From the NCBI GenBank assembly GCA_002633025.1, contig NMRB01001090.1, positions 111,243 to 175,242 on the forward strand: DNA of 64,000 bases, read 5' to 3'. The translations under genes and the position numbers were made by a program. The notes below the pieces were generated by a model. It did not search any database and was not told the DNA's origin. It worked only from the letters and a program-made list of their open reading frames with translations. Within the stretch, counting starts at the first letter, position 1. Each line of letters starts with the position of its first letter. The stretch comes from Notospermus geniculatus. Lineage: Eukaryota; Nemertea; Pilidiophora; Heteronemertea; Lineidae. This document shows positions 35,925 to 46,586 of the stretch, in pieces.

Positions 35925-36740
35925 TTATTCCTCAGTAAGGGTGATTTCAATTTCGTCGATGTGGGAAATGTACTTGTCATTGTCGTACAGATGACTGAAC
36001 TCGCTGGAGGTTACCTGTGCAAGCTGATCTAATCTCAAAATTTCTCTTTTTCTTGCTGCTGTTGTTGGAGTTTTCACAGTGTGACAGAGCCTGTCTTCAT
36101 TGACCAAAATGTTCGGATTCCAGGCAAAATCGGGTACGTGTTCATCATATCCAGCAGTCTTGGCCCTTGATAATGCGATAAAAAGTGCTCCTGGATTTCT
36201 AGATTCAAATGCCTTACTACCTGGGCTGATGATGATGAATCGGTTTGGGTGGCCTTCCCCAATTGTCATGCCTTGACAACGATGAATTGTTGTGCCCCAA
36301 CCTAAACGAAGTGGTATCTGCTTTCTCGTGCAAGTAAAACAAGTGCAATCCATTCTTCTCTTTATAGGTACTAGTGGTACGATATTTGGATGGTCTTCGA
36401 GGAATGGCGGTCCGGTGTACTGTGCAAAGTGGACCATAACAACGTCTGGTAAACTTGTCTTTGGAGTATTACCTGAGAGGTAAATGACGTCGACACAGGT
36501 ACCTGTCGCTCCATTGTATAGACCAAATCCAACGTTGAGGTTTGATGTTAACATAACCTTGGCCCCTCTGCACAGATAGAGTAGGCCTACTGGCAATAAA
36601 CCGCCAGCTTTCTCTGGTGGAAGTCCCTTGTGATGACCTTCAGAGACTGCATTCAGTTTTGCAATGGGTGCATGCTGATTGGCTTTCAAGAGCATGTTCT
36701 TGTTGTGTTTCCATTCTTCGTCGTGAGAAGGAAACACGCA
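35925..36740 (-). CDS. PIF1-like DNA helicase, C-terminal part only
   Basis: An open frame of 270 residues ends in a stop at 35925. It contains RGAKVMLTSNLNVGFGLYNG(A)TG, a segment before the last helicase motifs in PIF1/RecD-type enzymes, and GWGTTIHRCQGMTIG, the family's conserved late motif (usually A-x-T-[IV]-H-[KR]-x-Q-G). It also has FIALSRAKT near its C-terminal core. The Walker A and B motifs are missing. Upstream the frame runs directly into the GGCCCGTATGCACC terminus of a Harbinger-type MITE at 36741, so the gene was cut by that insertion or by deletion. PIF1-like helicases of this kind are carried by Helitrons and other large elements. It may belong with the SGNH genes downstream and the OTU ORF upstream on the same strand. 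Confidence 0.75.
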   Translation of the reverse strand, partial: CVFPSHDEEWKHNKNMLLKANQHAPIAKLNAVSEGHHKGLPPEKAGGLLPVGLLYLCRGAKVMLTSNLNVGFGLYNGATGTCVDVIYLSGNTPKTSLPDVVMVHFAQYTGPPFLEDHPNIVPLVPIKRRMDCTCFTCTRKQIPLRLGWGTTIHRCQGMTIGEGHPNRFIIISPGSKAFESRNPGALFIALSRAKTAGYDEHVPDFAWNPNILVNEDRLCHTVKTPTTAARKREILRLDQLAQVTSSEFSHLYDNDKYISHIDEIEITLTEE

Positions 36741-36912
36741 GGCCCGTATGCACCAATGTGGATAAACCTTAGATTAGGCTAAAACTAGGTTTAAGTATGG
36801 TTTAAAAAATTAATCCGCCTGCACCAACAAGGATTAATTTTTATCCGGTGTTTAAATCACAGATTATTGTAAAAGGATTTTCATACTTAAGTAGTTTTAT
36901 GCATATGGCCCC
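36741..36912. mobile_element. PIF/Harbinger-type MITE
   Basis: It begins GGCCCGTATGCACCAA and ends TTTTATGCATATGGCCCC. Its first 130 bp are nearly identical to the left end of the element at 36967, so it is an internal-deletion derivative of the adjacent transposon. Confidence 0.8.
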
Positions 36913-36966
36913 TGATTTGGAACAGCATTTTTGGAACGCTTTTTTGAACACTTGCTTTGAACTCTA

Positions 36967-37526
36967 GGGCCCGTATGCACCAACGTGGATAAACCTTAGA
37001 TTAGGCTTAAACTAGGTTTAAGTATGGTTTAAAAAATTAATCCGCCTGCACCAACAAGGATTAATTTTTATCCGGTGTTTAAATCACAGATTATTGTAAA
37101 CCTGCCAAGGGGTAGGTTTAAACTTGGATTAAGCCATTATTGACGAAGTGATCGAAGTGACAAGATGGACTGGATCGACGCTCTTGAACAAGTTGACAAT
37201 TTTCAATGGCCAGAACGGCTGATTCGAGATAGGAGCAATCCGATGGAGGAGTTTAGAGATGGTGATTTCCACAAAAGATACCGCTTCACCAAGGAGAACG
37301 TTTTGGTACCTGTAATTTTGGATGGGATAGAAGAAGAGAGTACACCCAACTCCAACAGGAACGCTGGCTTTTACTTACGCTACGATTTTACGCCACAGGT
37401 CATTTCCAGATGACAGGTTGTGATCTTGAAGGTGTTCACCAAACTACAGTCAGCCGGATAGTGAAACAGGTATCCCAAGCAATTGCTCGGTAGAGGGGTG
37501 GGTTTAAACTTGGATTAATTCATTTT
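36967..37526 (+). mobile_element. PIF/Harbinger transposon, left part, running into the assembly gap
   Basis: The left terminus is GGGCCCGTATGCACCAA. A transposase fragment follows at 37165. A direct repeat (GGTTTAAACTTGGATTAA) occurs both at about 37112-37129, before the transposase, and at about 37500-37517, just before the Ns. This suggests a nested or misassembled copy at the gap. Confidence 0.7.
37165..37493 (+). pseudogene. Harbinger transposase fragment (HARBI1-like), frameshifted
   Basis: The first frame (37165-37413) encodes NPMEEFRDGDFHKRYRFTKE, the N-terminal part of the Harbinger transposase family. A second frame picks up near 37378 with LRFYATGHFQ and GVHQTTVSRIVKQVSQAIA, the following helix-turn-helix-like region, and runs to a stop at about 37492. 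Some residues between the two are missing. The catalytic DDE part would lie in or beyond the N gap. The family pairs this protein with a Myb-like protein, which I did not find. Confidence 0.8.
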
Positions 37527-37955
37527 NNNNNNNNNNNNNNNNNNNNNNNNNNNNNNNNNNNNNNNNNNNNNNNNNNNNNNNNNNNNNNNNNNNNNNNNNN
37601 NNNNNNNNNNNNNNNNNNNNNNNNNNNNNNNNNNNNNNNNNNNNNNNNNNNNNNNNNNNNNNNNNNNNNNNNNNNNNNNNNNNNNNNNNNNNNNNNNNNN
37701 NNNNNNNNNNNNNNNNNNNNNNNNNNNNNNNNNNNNNNNNNNNNNNNNNNNNNNNNNNNNNNNNNNNNNNNNNNNNNNNNNNNNNNNNNNNNNNNNNNNN
37801 NNNNNNNNNNNNNNNNNNNNNNNNNNNNNNNNNNNNNNNNNNNNNNNNNNNNNNNNNNNNNNNNNNNNNNNNNNNNNNNNNNNNNNNNNNNNNNNNNNNN
37901 NNNNNNNNNNNNNNNNNNNNNNNNNNNNNNNNNNNNNNNNNNNNNNNNNNNNNNN
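37527..37955. other. Assembly gap (Ns)
   Basis: A run of 429 Ns lies next to repeated transposon sequence. The apparent 182-aa minus ORF across it is an artefact. Confidence 0.99.
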
Positions 37956-38486
37956 TGGTCTTAAAATCAACTGTTCATCGTATCTTTTCACACATCTCTC
38001 CAAAATCGGATCCACGCTGTCAAAACAGTAGCACGTGTCAATGTTTACAAACACGGAGATCATGTGCCGAGTATCTGGCCTCTGATTGGTCGAGCGCCGA
38101 GACGGCTCACGGCATTTGCTCGAAACTGCGCAAAGTAGTGCGCAAAATTCCTAACATCAAATTAATGTTTTCCTCCATATTATCCCAGTTTGTGGCTATA
38201 GAATGAAATAATAACGATTATCAAAGTCATTGGATGCGTTTGACGCTAATATTTTAATCTGAAAAGTGGTTTTGCAAGAACCTTGCAGCAGTGAAGAGGG
38301 CGTTTGTTTCCAGAGGCATTATTAGCGACCGCCATATTGTGGAGCGAAATGCATTCTGGGAACCAGTTTGACTGTGACCGTCCGAGAGGGTGTATCGTTT
38401 TCAGAGGTAGTTTGGAAGTGCCTTGTGGCTGTTCGTAATTTCTCCCTCTGCCGCTTGGGGTTTATATCTATTAAGTTCAGCTTTAA
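37956..38486. other. Unassigned stretch with a CCAAT-type box
   Basis: CTCTGATTGGTCGAGCGC at about 38081 contains an inverted CCAAT box. It precedes, on the minus strand, an ATG at 38063 (MISVFVNIDTCYC...) that runs into the gap. This could be a promoter and first exon reading leftward. The evidence is thin. Confidence 0.3.
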
Positions 38487-39058
38487 TGAGGCTGTTTCAA
38501 AAAAAAGTTGTCATCTCTAAAATATCTCCTAGAACCCAAACCCATGAATAATTTTGGCTCAGATTTGGTATGTAGATAGGTCAGGATGCATGGAGGTGCT
38601 GGAGAAATTTTGGCTCTTACCGCTTCATGCGTGGATAAATAAGAGGTCTCGGACTGAGGAGGTGCAAAATGCAAAAAAGGACAGATTTATCAGAAAGCAA
38701 TGAAACATTTATTTCATTTGTTGCGTAGGCTACAAAATTTGCCGGGATCATTGGAATCTACCTTCCACATGGCCATTCAGAAGGGTTTGCAGAGTTCCCT
38801 TCAGCCCAATCATTGAAATGTCCTTAGTGCACTTACATCATCATGGTTCTTTTATTGTTTGGAGGACACCTGCATTTCGGACCCTTTTACTTTTGGGGTC
38901 ACTGTTCCGCCATAACAAGACACCGTCATACACACATTACATAAACATTATGAGTATGTCTGCACCTAGCAGCTTACAAAATCTGAGCCAAGAATATTCA
39001 TGGGTTTGGGTTGTAGGAGATATTTTAGAGATGACAACTTTTTTTTGAAACACCCCGT
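38487..39058. mobile_element. Mariner-like MITE, about 570 bp
   Basis: Inverted arms of about 85 bp include GTTTCAAAAAAAAGTTGTCA, CTCTAAAATATCTCCTA, AACCCAAACCCATGAATA and TTGGCTCAGATTT on the left, with their inverses on the right ending TTTTTTTGAAACACCCCGTA. The interior has no transposase. Confidence 0.8.
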
Positions 39059-39330
39059 AGAGAAACAGCGAGTCCGTTTCCCGGTGCGTTCCGAACAGTG
39101 GGAACCACACTGATAAATGGCCACACTGTAAAATGTTACACTGCCACAAGTCACCAAATAGGCCTACTGTAGGAATGGTATTTCTAGCGTCCATTTTAAA
39201 AGTTACCGATAGACCAGACTCAGAGATTACGCGACTGGGTAATCAAGGTAACTGCTTCCTGGAAAAGACCAGCTTTGATCTACCCAGTTACTAAGTGCCT
39301 GGTAATAACTTGATGTCCTGTTTGACCAAT

Positions 39331-39884
39331 GCAGGGTGGTCCAAAAAACGCACAAGCATACTTCCTTTACCCAGAGTCTACAACTTCTGATGGCATTGGG
39401 ATGGAGAATCTTTCTAGAAGAAAGAAGACACCAAGATATCCCGATTCGGTCCAGTGGTTCGAGCTGCAGACGCTATTTTGTAAAGCAAGGTCGAGGCCCT
39501 TGTTGAATTGTTCCGTACAGAACAATCAAGAGCATACAAAAGAGCGTAGCCTTGTAACTGAAAAAAACATTATCCTGTGGAAAGGTCAAACGAAAAATGA
39601 GGTGCAGGTACAAGTCGAACATGAAAATCAAACTTTATTTTAAACTTTACAACAACTTAACGTCTTTTGGCACCACGGTTCACTCGCAAGTTATTTATTA
39701 AGGACCACTGATTTTGCTTCACAAAAATGGCTCTGGGGGTAAAACTACTGGACCTAATCGAGGTGCATGTATCTTGGTCTCATTTTTCTTCTACATGTAG
39801 AAAGATTCCCCATCTATTCATTCCGATGGTTTGGGACTGAGGGTGGTGCAAGTATGCTTGAGCGTTTTTTTGGACCACCCTGTA
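39331..39884. mobile_element. Mariner-like MITE, 554 bp, with long arms
   Basis: The ends CAGGGTGGTCCAAAAAACGC and GCGTTTTTTTGGACCACCCTG are inverted. Imperfect pairing continues for about 115 bp through AAGCATACTT, CTGATGGCATTGGGATGG and GGTCCAGT. The right flank is TA and the left flank TG, consistent with a mutated TA duplication. The ORF of 104 aa begins in the left terminus and is not a gene. Confidence 0.8.
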
Positions 39885-42030
39885 TACTGCCCCAGGGAGA
39901 CTGAGCTTGGTTGATGAATTATCGTTTTGGTTTTATTTAAGCCCCTTTAGTCAAGTATTCCCTGTAGGTGACTGGTTTACATTTCTTTCATGAACCAGGA
40001 ACTGTTATTGTTAGGACATGTTGGGTAAAAGTTCGAATGATAGGCCAGACACGAACGTTGTGAACAATTAGGGTTGTACAGTTGGCGATGCATCTTGAGA
40101 AATGAAGACATGGAACATCATTTGAACTGAAATCTGGAGTTCTCAATTACTTATTATGCATGACTGGATCGATCATCCTTTTATCTTGTCACCCCAACCT
40201 ACCCTGACGAAATATTGACCTAGTCATTCACCAACACAGTGACCACGAGGTCGAACGTTATACTCTCTTGGCATCTGCTTCCCATGCAGTCAGTCTAATG
40301 CTGAGAAGTCAGTCAGTTTAATGCTGAGAAACACAGCTCGTTGCTATTTTTGAATAGTAGGCCTACTCGTGCTTCAGATGAAAAAAAAACTGAAAGCAAA
40401 AATGAAAATAGTATGGCACCACTATTCTTGAATAAATCGGGGGCTGGGAGTGATCAATGCTAGCTAGACAAACAACATCAAGCTCACTGACACAACTACT
40501 GGGATTCATGAATTGATTTTGAAGTGTAGGGGCAAAAATTAGAATTTTTCAAGTTAACATTTTGGATTTTTTCGCTTCCCTCATTCATAAAAAGAAACGT
40601 TCAAATAGCTGGAAAGTTTAATTCACCCAACTAGACACAATAAACAAGTAGGTACAATATGTTGTGATTCTTGGCGGTAATATAACCAACTTCAAACAAA
40701 ATTTTACAGTTCATGCTGAGTTGGATACATTTCGCCTACACGGCCATCGTTTTTTACTGTAGTAGGCCTACCGGTACATTTTGTACATCAACTTACACCT
40801 AGGAACCTGCCTGCTTACGCGGACACAGCGATGATTGTCTGACCATGCTGAATGACATGACTCATCCTCTCCATACTGCACACTGTCCACGTAGGCCTAT
40901 GCATGATCAGTTCACGGCAGAGAGGACAGTCATCTCGTGAGACGTTTTTTGAATGTTCCCCATTTTTGGTGTTCCTGTAGGCCTAGGCCAGTACTGTCTG
41001 ACGGAGTAAGTTGCGACTTGTCAATCTACATGTATCTGCAATTGTTTCCCAAACATTTATCGGAAACGCTGACATCCGGAAACACTGGCAAAAATCGCAT
41101 CCGCCCGGCAGTTCAAAATCACCAAACTGCCAATCAGGTGTGACAGGAATCAATGTCCAAGGAATGAAAGTCCGCCAACAATAGCCCGCTATTGTAAGTT
41201 TAAATCCGAATGGTGATCTTCTCCATAGCCATGTATTCGATTCAAGGGGGACTTTGATCCCTGCCACACCGGTACTGCAAATCGCTGCCGAAGTGCAACT
41301 TCGTGTTATGCCGTACTCCTACTATACATTATATTACCGGTACCTTCGATAGGACCAAAAGATTTTTTCGAAGTCGCCCACTTTGAAAAAAAATACAAAA
41401 AAATATTTTATGTTGGAACATATTTTGGCTTTACGATAATCAAAATATGCATTTTGCATCTGACGAGGTCTAGACGCTCCCCTTCGTCGATTTTTTGCTC
41501 AAATTGGGAGGTATCTGATCTTGCTGAATCAGATATTTTATATTTCAAATTCATCTAACATGTCTTGTCGGCGGTGCAGGCACATTTTGTATTAACTGGA
41601 TTGCTCTCATTCAACAAAGATAGGCCTATATGTAGTTAATATATTTCCAGTGATTCAACAAATGATGCAGCCATCCACAGTTAGGGTCTATCACCACAAG
41701 GGCGACACTAGCCTGGTGAGCTCCCTTCTCCTTCTCCACCTCACCTCACTTCCAGAGACTGCAGCTTGCTTGTTAGTCATGCTATGGAAAATGATACCAA
41801 TCGGGTCAGCCTGGTGAGGCAGCAATGACCCCATGGTGACCATATGCTGAGAAGGCCACTTGACTATGTTATTATTAGCGTAAACACAGGTGATAGCACT
41901 GATATGACCGACCCCCTCATATCTCCTGTGTTAAAACAGTACATTCTAGTACATTGGGAACGGGGGTCCGTAACAGCAGCGAATACACGGAGGTGGTGCG
42001 TCATGGTCATCGAGTCAAGTACAACAAGCC
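39885..42030. other. Gene-free stretch
   Basis: No exon, repeat array or element end stood out. Short antisense ORF pairs (40937-41267, 41844-42079) lack protein features. Confidence 0.45.
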
Positions 42031-42180
42031 ACATAGAACCACACGAAACACGATTACTCGACACGGTACGTTGACACACGCGTGAGTTGATGAACTGACA
42101 ATGGATTTTTCATTTGGCCGTTTACATTGGTCTATACGCGTGGGGTTACGTAGAGAGTGGAGTATATACACGTTTTGAAG
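42031..42180. repeat. Direct repeat, copy 1 (150 bp)
   Basis: This stretch, from ACATAGAACCACACGAAACA to TATATACACGTTTTGAAG, is about 94% identical to 42559-42708. The two copies are 528 bp apart and in the same orientation. Confidence 0.85.
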
Positions 42181-42558
42181 CACAGCGAGCTCAACGGAGC
42201 TGACGCAGCGTCATGACGCGATTTAGTTTCACGAACCATGCGAACTGACGCCACGTGCCTCCACGGAGCACAGCTGATCGCACTTCGAACAGCCTTCCGT
42301 CTGCTGCAGCCGGCTACCGGCTTATTGGTTAGATATTTTCTACTGGCCATAACACAAGCATGACGGGTCTGCAGCCGCGGATTTGGTTACATTCGAAAGA
42401 TTTGATGTTTTTCCCTCAATTTTTCGTGATTTCCTTGCCAGAAATATGCACGGGGAGCTAGAAAATTTACCATAGATACCGACTTCAGAGTGTAGTTACT
42501 GCCACATACGGGCGAAAAGCAAAAATCGAAGACGATACGATCGAATAAGGCTGGGTTT

Positions 42559-42708
42559 ACATAGAGCCACACGAAACACGATTACTCGACACGGTACGTT
42601 GACATACGCGTGTGTTGATGAACTGACAATGGATTTTCCAATCTGCCGTTTACATTAGTCTATACGCGTGGGGTTACGTAGTGAGTGGAGTATATACACG
42701 TTTTGAAG
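42559..42708. repeat. Direct repeat, copy 2 (150 bp)
   Basis: This is the second copy of the block at 42031-42180. A 20-bp perfect palindrome (AGAACGAGCATGCTCGTTCT, 42709-42728) follows directly. The 378 bp between copies have no recognised content. Confidence 0.85.
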
Positions 42709-42728
42709 AGAACGAGCATGCTCGTTCT

Positions 42729-43323
42729 TTCAGGCGTGTGCTGACTTCGTGGGAAGATCTTGCGTTGTTTCGAAGTACGGAGATGGACATTTTAGGATGT
42801 TTCCTCATCAAATATCACATCTTTTCTTGTTATCACGAAATGCACGATACCTAATGAAAATAATGCCAANACTGTTCCGTGGCTATTGTGTCTAATATGT
42901 GAAAGTTTCAACACATTATCTTTGGTATTAAGATTGTGGTGCCAAATGTAAAAACTATAGTAATCATTCATCATATTTTAGGAGACAACGGTGAAACTTC
43001 GAAACGCTCGGTTCCAATATGGCGTTATAGTAATGAGCGCCACAGCGTAGATATTAAAGTTATTGGTTTAATACTTTCACATATTAAGGGCGATATCATG
43101 GAGCAGTGTTAGAAAAAATTTCATTGAGTTGTAGTGAAGCTTTTATGAGAAATTAAAATTTAAAGTTTGGGATTTTTTCATCCACCCGTATTTTACCGGA
43201 TTCCGGAATCACATTTTTCTACAATGATTTTTTAATTGAGTGATATGGTCCAGATACCAAAGCTATCAATGCAAAAATTTCACACGTTCAACAAAACATC
43301 TTTAAATGATACGGTACCAAATT
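42729..43323. other. Gene-free AT-rich stretch
   Basis: No gene is seen. One N lies at 42870. A mariner-like terminus (inverse of GTGGGCCAAAAAAACGCATC) lies just beyond at 43371-43389, inside the 3' end of the OTU ORF. Confidence 0.45.
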
Positions 43324-44976
43324 TCATTGGACAGTTGTCGAGAAATCAAGATTTGAAGTTCGATGCGTTTTTTTGGCCCACCCGATACAAACGTCGAAGT
43401 TGTAATTCAGTTGTTCCAATTCGAAAGCTCTGATTGAATCCATGGCTCGGTCAAAATCTGCGTCACCAGATGCAGGTGCTGCTGCAGGAATGTTGTCTGC
43501 AGATGGAAAACTTGACGATCTTTTCTGGGCATTTTTAATATTCCTCCTGTTTCTTTGCAGACATGACTTTCTTCCTCGTGACGTTTCATTATCAGTGGCA
43601 GGATCGAATGAAATGCCGTATTTCCTGGATTCACTGACTCCCCTTTTGTCACGTTCATTTTGAGGACCTCCAAGTGTTGCACTTGATTTCTTACCACTGG
43701 GAGTGGGACATGGGCATGTACTGGAATTTTCGGATTGGATTGACTGCAAATTGTTTGAGCAATTGTCATCAAAGTCCTCGTCCAACAGGCAGAAATGCTG
43801 GTGTCTAAGTAGCAATGGTATGGTCTTGTTTGATACTGGAGATCTTTCATTCTGAATAATTTGTCTGGTGTAACAATTCTCCATTACTCCAGTCAGACTG
43901 TTTCTTCTTTGGCCCTGCACCCAAACTTCAAATGTACACTCTAAAAGATTGGCTGCAACTTGTAATTCACATGTAGTTGCATATCCATTTGTCTCCATCA
44001 TTTCCCTCCAGTATGCTTCTGGCGTGTTATTGGGCAGATCGTGGCAAACTTCTACAAAATCACCGAATTGGTCCCACCTTTCATGTACAGTATTGCAGAT
44101 ATATTGTCTGTATAACTGGCTGCACGATAAATCACCTTGAAATGCCAAACTCATGCAATGAAAAAAACAGTTCCCATCCCCAGGAACTTGCTGCACATGA
44201 AATTGTCTGTCAGGAAAAGTAATCGACTGGTGTGTGGATGCCATTGCAACAAGGGGACCAGTCTCCAACTCTGTTGATTTTCTTCTTCTTTTTGCTTCCA
44301 CAGGCACATGAGTATCATCTAAAATAGTATCATCAGTGTGTTCCTCGGATACAGATGTTGCTTGAGCAGTTGGATGAATTGGATGAGGTGCAGGAACTTC
44401 ATCACAGTCAACTTGTGACTGGGAAGGAAGCGGTCCTGTAATCGGCTGTTTTCTTGCCGCCTTCTGCTCAGCAGCACTATTCTTCCAAGTCCCTGCCACT
44501 AGCGATGCGTATGTTCGTTGCCCATGGCCATGATGCCGGATTACAAACTTCGAGTTTGGTGCAGCGTAACTGTGGTCATGACTTTGACTAGGTGGGCCTA
44601 CCGGTAGGCCTGGTGGTGTCTTCGAGTTTGGTACTGCATAAGTGTGGTCATCATCGTGACTAGGCCTAGGTAGGCCTGCAAACTTCCGGTTCGATGTTGC
44701 ATAATTGTGTTCTTCGTGAAGGTGAATAGGCCCAGGTAGACCAAGGCCCAGGCCTTGTCCTCCCACAGCTGCAGCATATGTAGTAGGCCTACGTACTCTA
44801 CTGGTAGTGCTATTAATGGCATGATGATCAGTGGCATTAACTGTGAGTGTGACAATTGGTCTTTCATGTCTTTTCGTTTTTTCCAGCATTGATCTTTTTT
44901 GTTGCCTCTCTCTTTCGTTCTCTTCTACTAGGCCTTGGCGGTCCAGAGAAGTGGGGTCATTCCTCTCATTTTTCAT
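43324..44976 (-). CDS. OTU-domain cysteine protease-like protein
   Basis: This is a single open exon of 550 residues. Residues about 75-155 hold a three-fold repeat around H-(N/T/S)YA-x-x-N-x-K with GLP linkers. Next come a proline-rich, low-complexity part and a basic KRRRK. The OTU domain spans about 250-400: QQVPGDGNCFFHCMSLAFQG has the expected catalytic Cys (about 270), CELQVAANLL follows, and RHQHFCLL carries the likely catalytic His (about 394). OTU enzymes cleave ubiquitin chains. Free-standing OTU proteins with long variable N-termini are common passengers of Helitrons and related large elements. The C-terminus (AFELEQLNYNF) resembles the start of a conserved Helitron-type N-terminal region, then runs into a mariner-like terminus (GWAKKTHRTS...), so the original 3' end is lost. 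A donor near 43400 is possible. Confidence 0.75.
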   Translation of the reverse strand: MKNERNDPTSLDRQGLVEENERERQQKRSMLEKTKRHERPIVTLTVNATDHHAINSTTSRVRRPTTYAAAVGGQGLGLGLPGPIHLHEEHNYATSNRKFAGLPRPSHDDDHTYAVPNSKTPPGLPVGPPSQSHDHSYAAPNSKFVIRHHGHGQRTYASLVAGTWKNSAAEQKAARKQPITGPLPSQSQVDCDEVPAPHPIHPTAQATSVSEEHTDDTILDDTHVPVEAKRRRKSTELETGPLVAMASTHQSITFPDRQFHVQQVPGDGNCFFHCMSLAFQGDLSCSQLYRQYICNTVHERWDQFGDFVEVCHDLPNNTPEAYWREMMETNGYATTCELQVAANLLECTFEVWVQGQRRNSLTGVMENCYTRQIIQNERSPVSNKTIPLLLRHQHFCLLDEDFDDNCSNNLQSIQSENSSTCPCPTPSGKKSSATLGGPQNERDKRGVSESRKYGISFDPATDNETSRGRKSCLQRNRRNIKNAQKRSSSFPSADNIPAAAPASGDADFDRAMDSIRAFELEQLNYNFDVCIGWAKKTHRTSNLDFSTTVQ

Positions 44977-46586
44977 GGTTAATGAAGAAATATGATGTCA
45001 GTTTAGGCTGATTCTTACCTCGTAAACTGTTGTTTTCTTCTAAAACGATAGAAATTGTACTACAAATTGTACTTTGTGGTGCAAAAACCTCGATGGAAGA
45101 CGGAGAAGGCTAGGCCAGCGTCTGTACCATTGTCCGATTCCGAGTGGGACGCTGATGCAGACGACAGATGTTTTGTTTATCTTACTGTCGAAAGGTGGCA
45201 GCACAGACAACCGAGTTCGAGTTCGAAAAATGTGATGTTAATGATGTTTGGTGGGTTTCTATTCATGGAAAAGAAATAATTTAACTAGTCAATGTCTAAA
45301 TAAACGTCTTTATTTGGTTTCGTGGATGTTATTGTGAATATTTATTTGTATTTCTTCCAATAAAGTACAATCAATATTTACAGCCCGTGGCTTGCATGAC
45401 TGGTGAGTGTCTTGTTGTACATCGGCGTTCACAATTTCAGTAAATACGCAGTTTATTATACGCAAGTCTGTTACTAATGAATTAGAATTTTGCTGAAAAT
45501 AGTTTTTAAACAAATTACTGATAGTTTTTTAAACAAATTCTTGAAGGCCTCGTCGAATTCTCGATGTTTGTAGAGTGTCAGCGGGCATTCTTGATGTCAC
45601 GTGATCATATAGTTCTGACGTCATTTTTCCTTAGCAACGCTGCTTTGCAAATGGCGGTCTCGGCGTCAGTGAGACGGTGCGGGAACTCGGGGGAACTTTT
45701 CGCTGTCAAAGAGAAAGTGTTGAATTAAATGTTCATTAAAACAATATTAAAGAATTTTTGAAATATAAGGGGCACAAACGGACAAAGTATAGGCCTAAGT
45801 CCTGGTAAAGTCACGGGGCGCAGTACCAGAAATGCGAGTGCCATTATGTTCCCACCGAAACTGTTCAGTGACACCTAGGGTGAGACGTACACCAAACTGT
45901 GTAGTGAGACCTGGAAAGCTTAGCAACGCGCCGCATTGCAAATGCGGCGATCGATAGAACTACCCGCGCGTTTAAATCACTTTTTTTCGATTAAATCTGT
46001 TCATTAAAACAATCGAAAGTGTATTGAGAATATTTTGGAAATACAATGGGCACCTCGTTGAATATAAGAGGCACAAACGAAGAAAGGATAAGTTAATCAC
46101 AACGGCGAATTCGTTACGTCGGTTCTGGATTGTCTCCATCCCCCCGGTGTGAACGTTACATCTTTGTCTTGTTGCATTTTGGGCGCCATATTTGCCTCAC
46201 TCGAATGAAACTCACGGTATAGATTCGCAATGAATTCTGGGTACTTTTTCTCTCGCGGGCACGTGTTGTGTTAAAGCGCTCCGCGCGGTCGGCTTCGCCG
46301 GCCGCGCTGCGCGTATTAAAGTCATACGTCATACGTGATACGGACCGACGATACGGAGCTTTGCCGGAAGTACCTATTATTACTCAGCGACGTACAAGAG
46401 CGGACGACGTCATCACGACACTGCACGTGGCGAGTGGGGCTTTTAATTTTTCGGGTTTTCCCGGCGATGTTCCACTTTTGCCACTTGTTTCAGGATTGCC
46501 TCGCCAAAGTCAGTATTACCGCATTCACATAAATTTTCGTCTGTTTTGGAGGTGGGTACATGTTTTACAAACAAAATAAGGATTAC
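44977..46586. other. Unassigned stretch with a diverged direct repeat
   Basis: Blocks at about 45630-45790 and 45910-46085 share TTAGCAACGC, TTCATTAAAACAAT and GGCACAAACG in the same order: an old duplication. The GC-rich patch CGCGCGGTCGGCTTCGCCGG is at about 46281. No gene is recognised; a 103-aa plus ORF at 46268 has no motif. Confidence 0.4.

Noticed and set aside
37515-38063. 182-aa minus-strand ORF
   Set aside because: Almost all of it is read through Ns.
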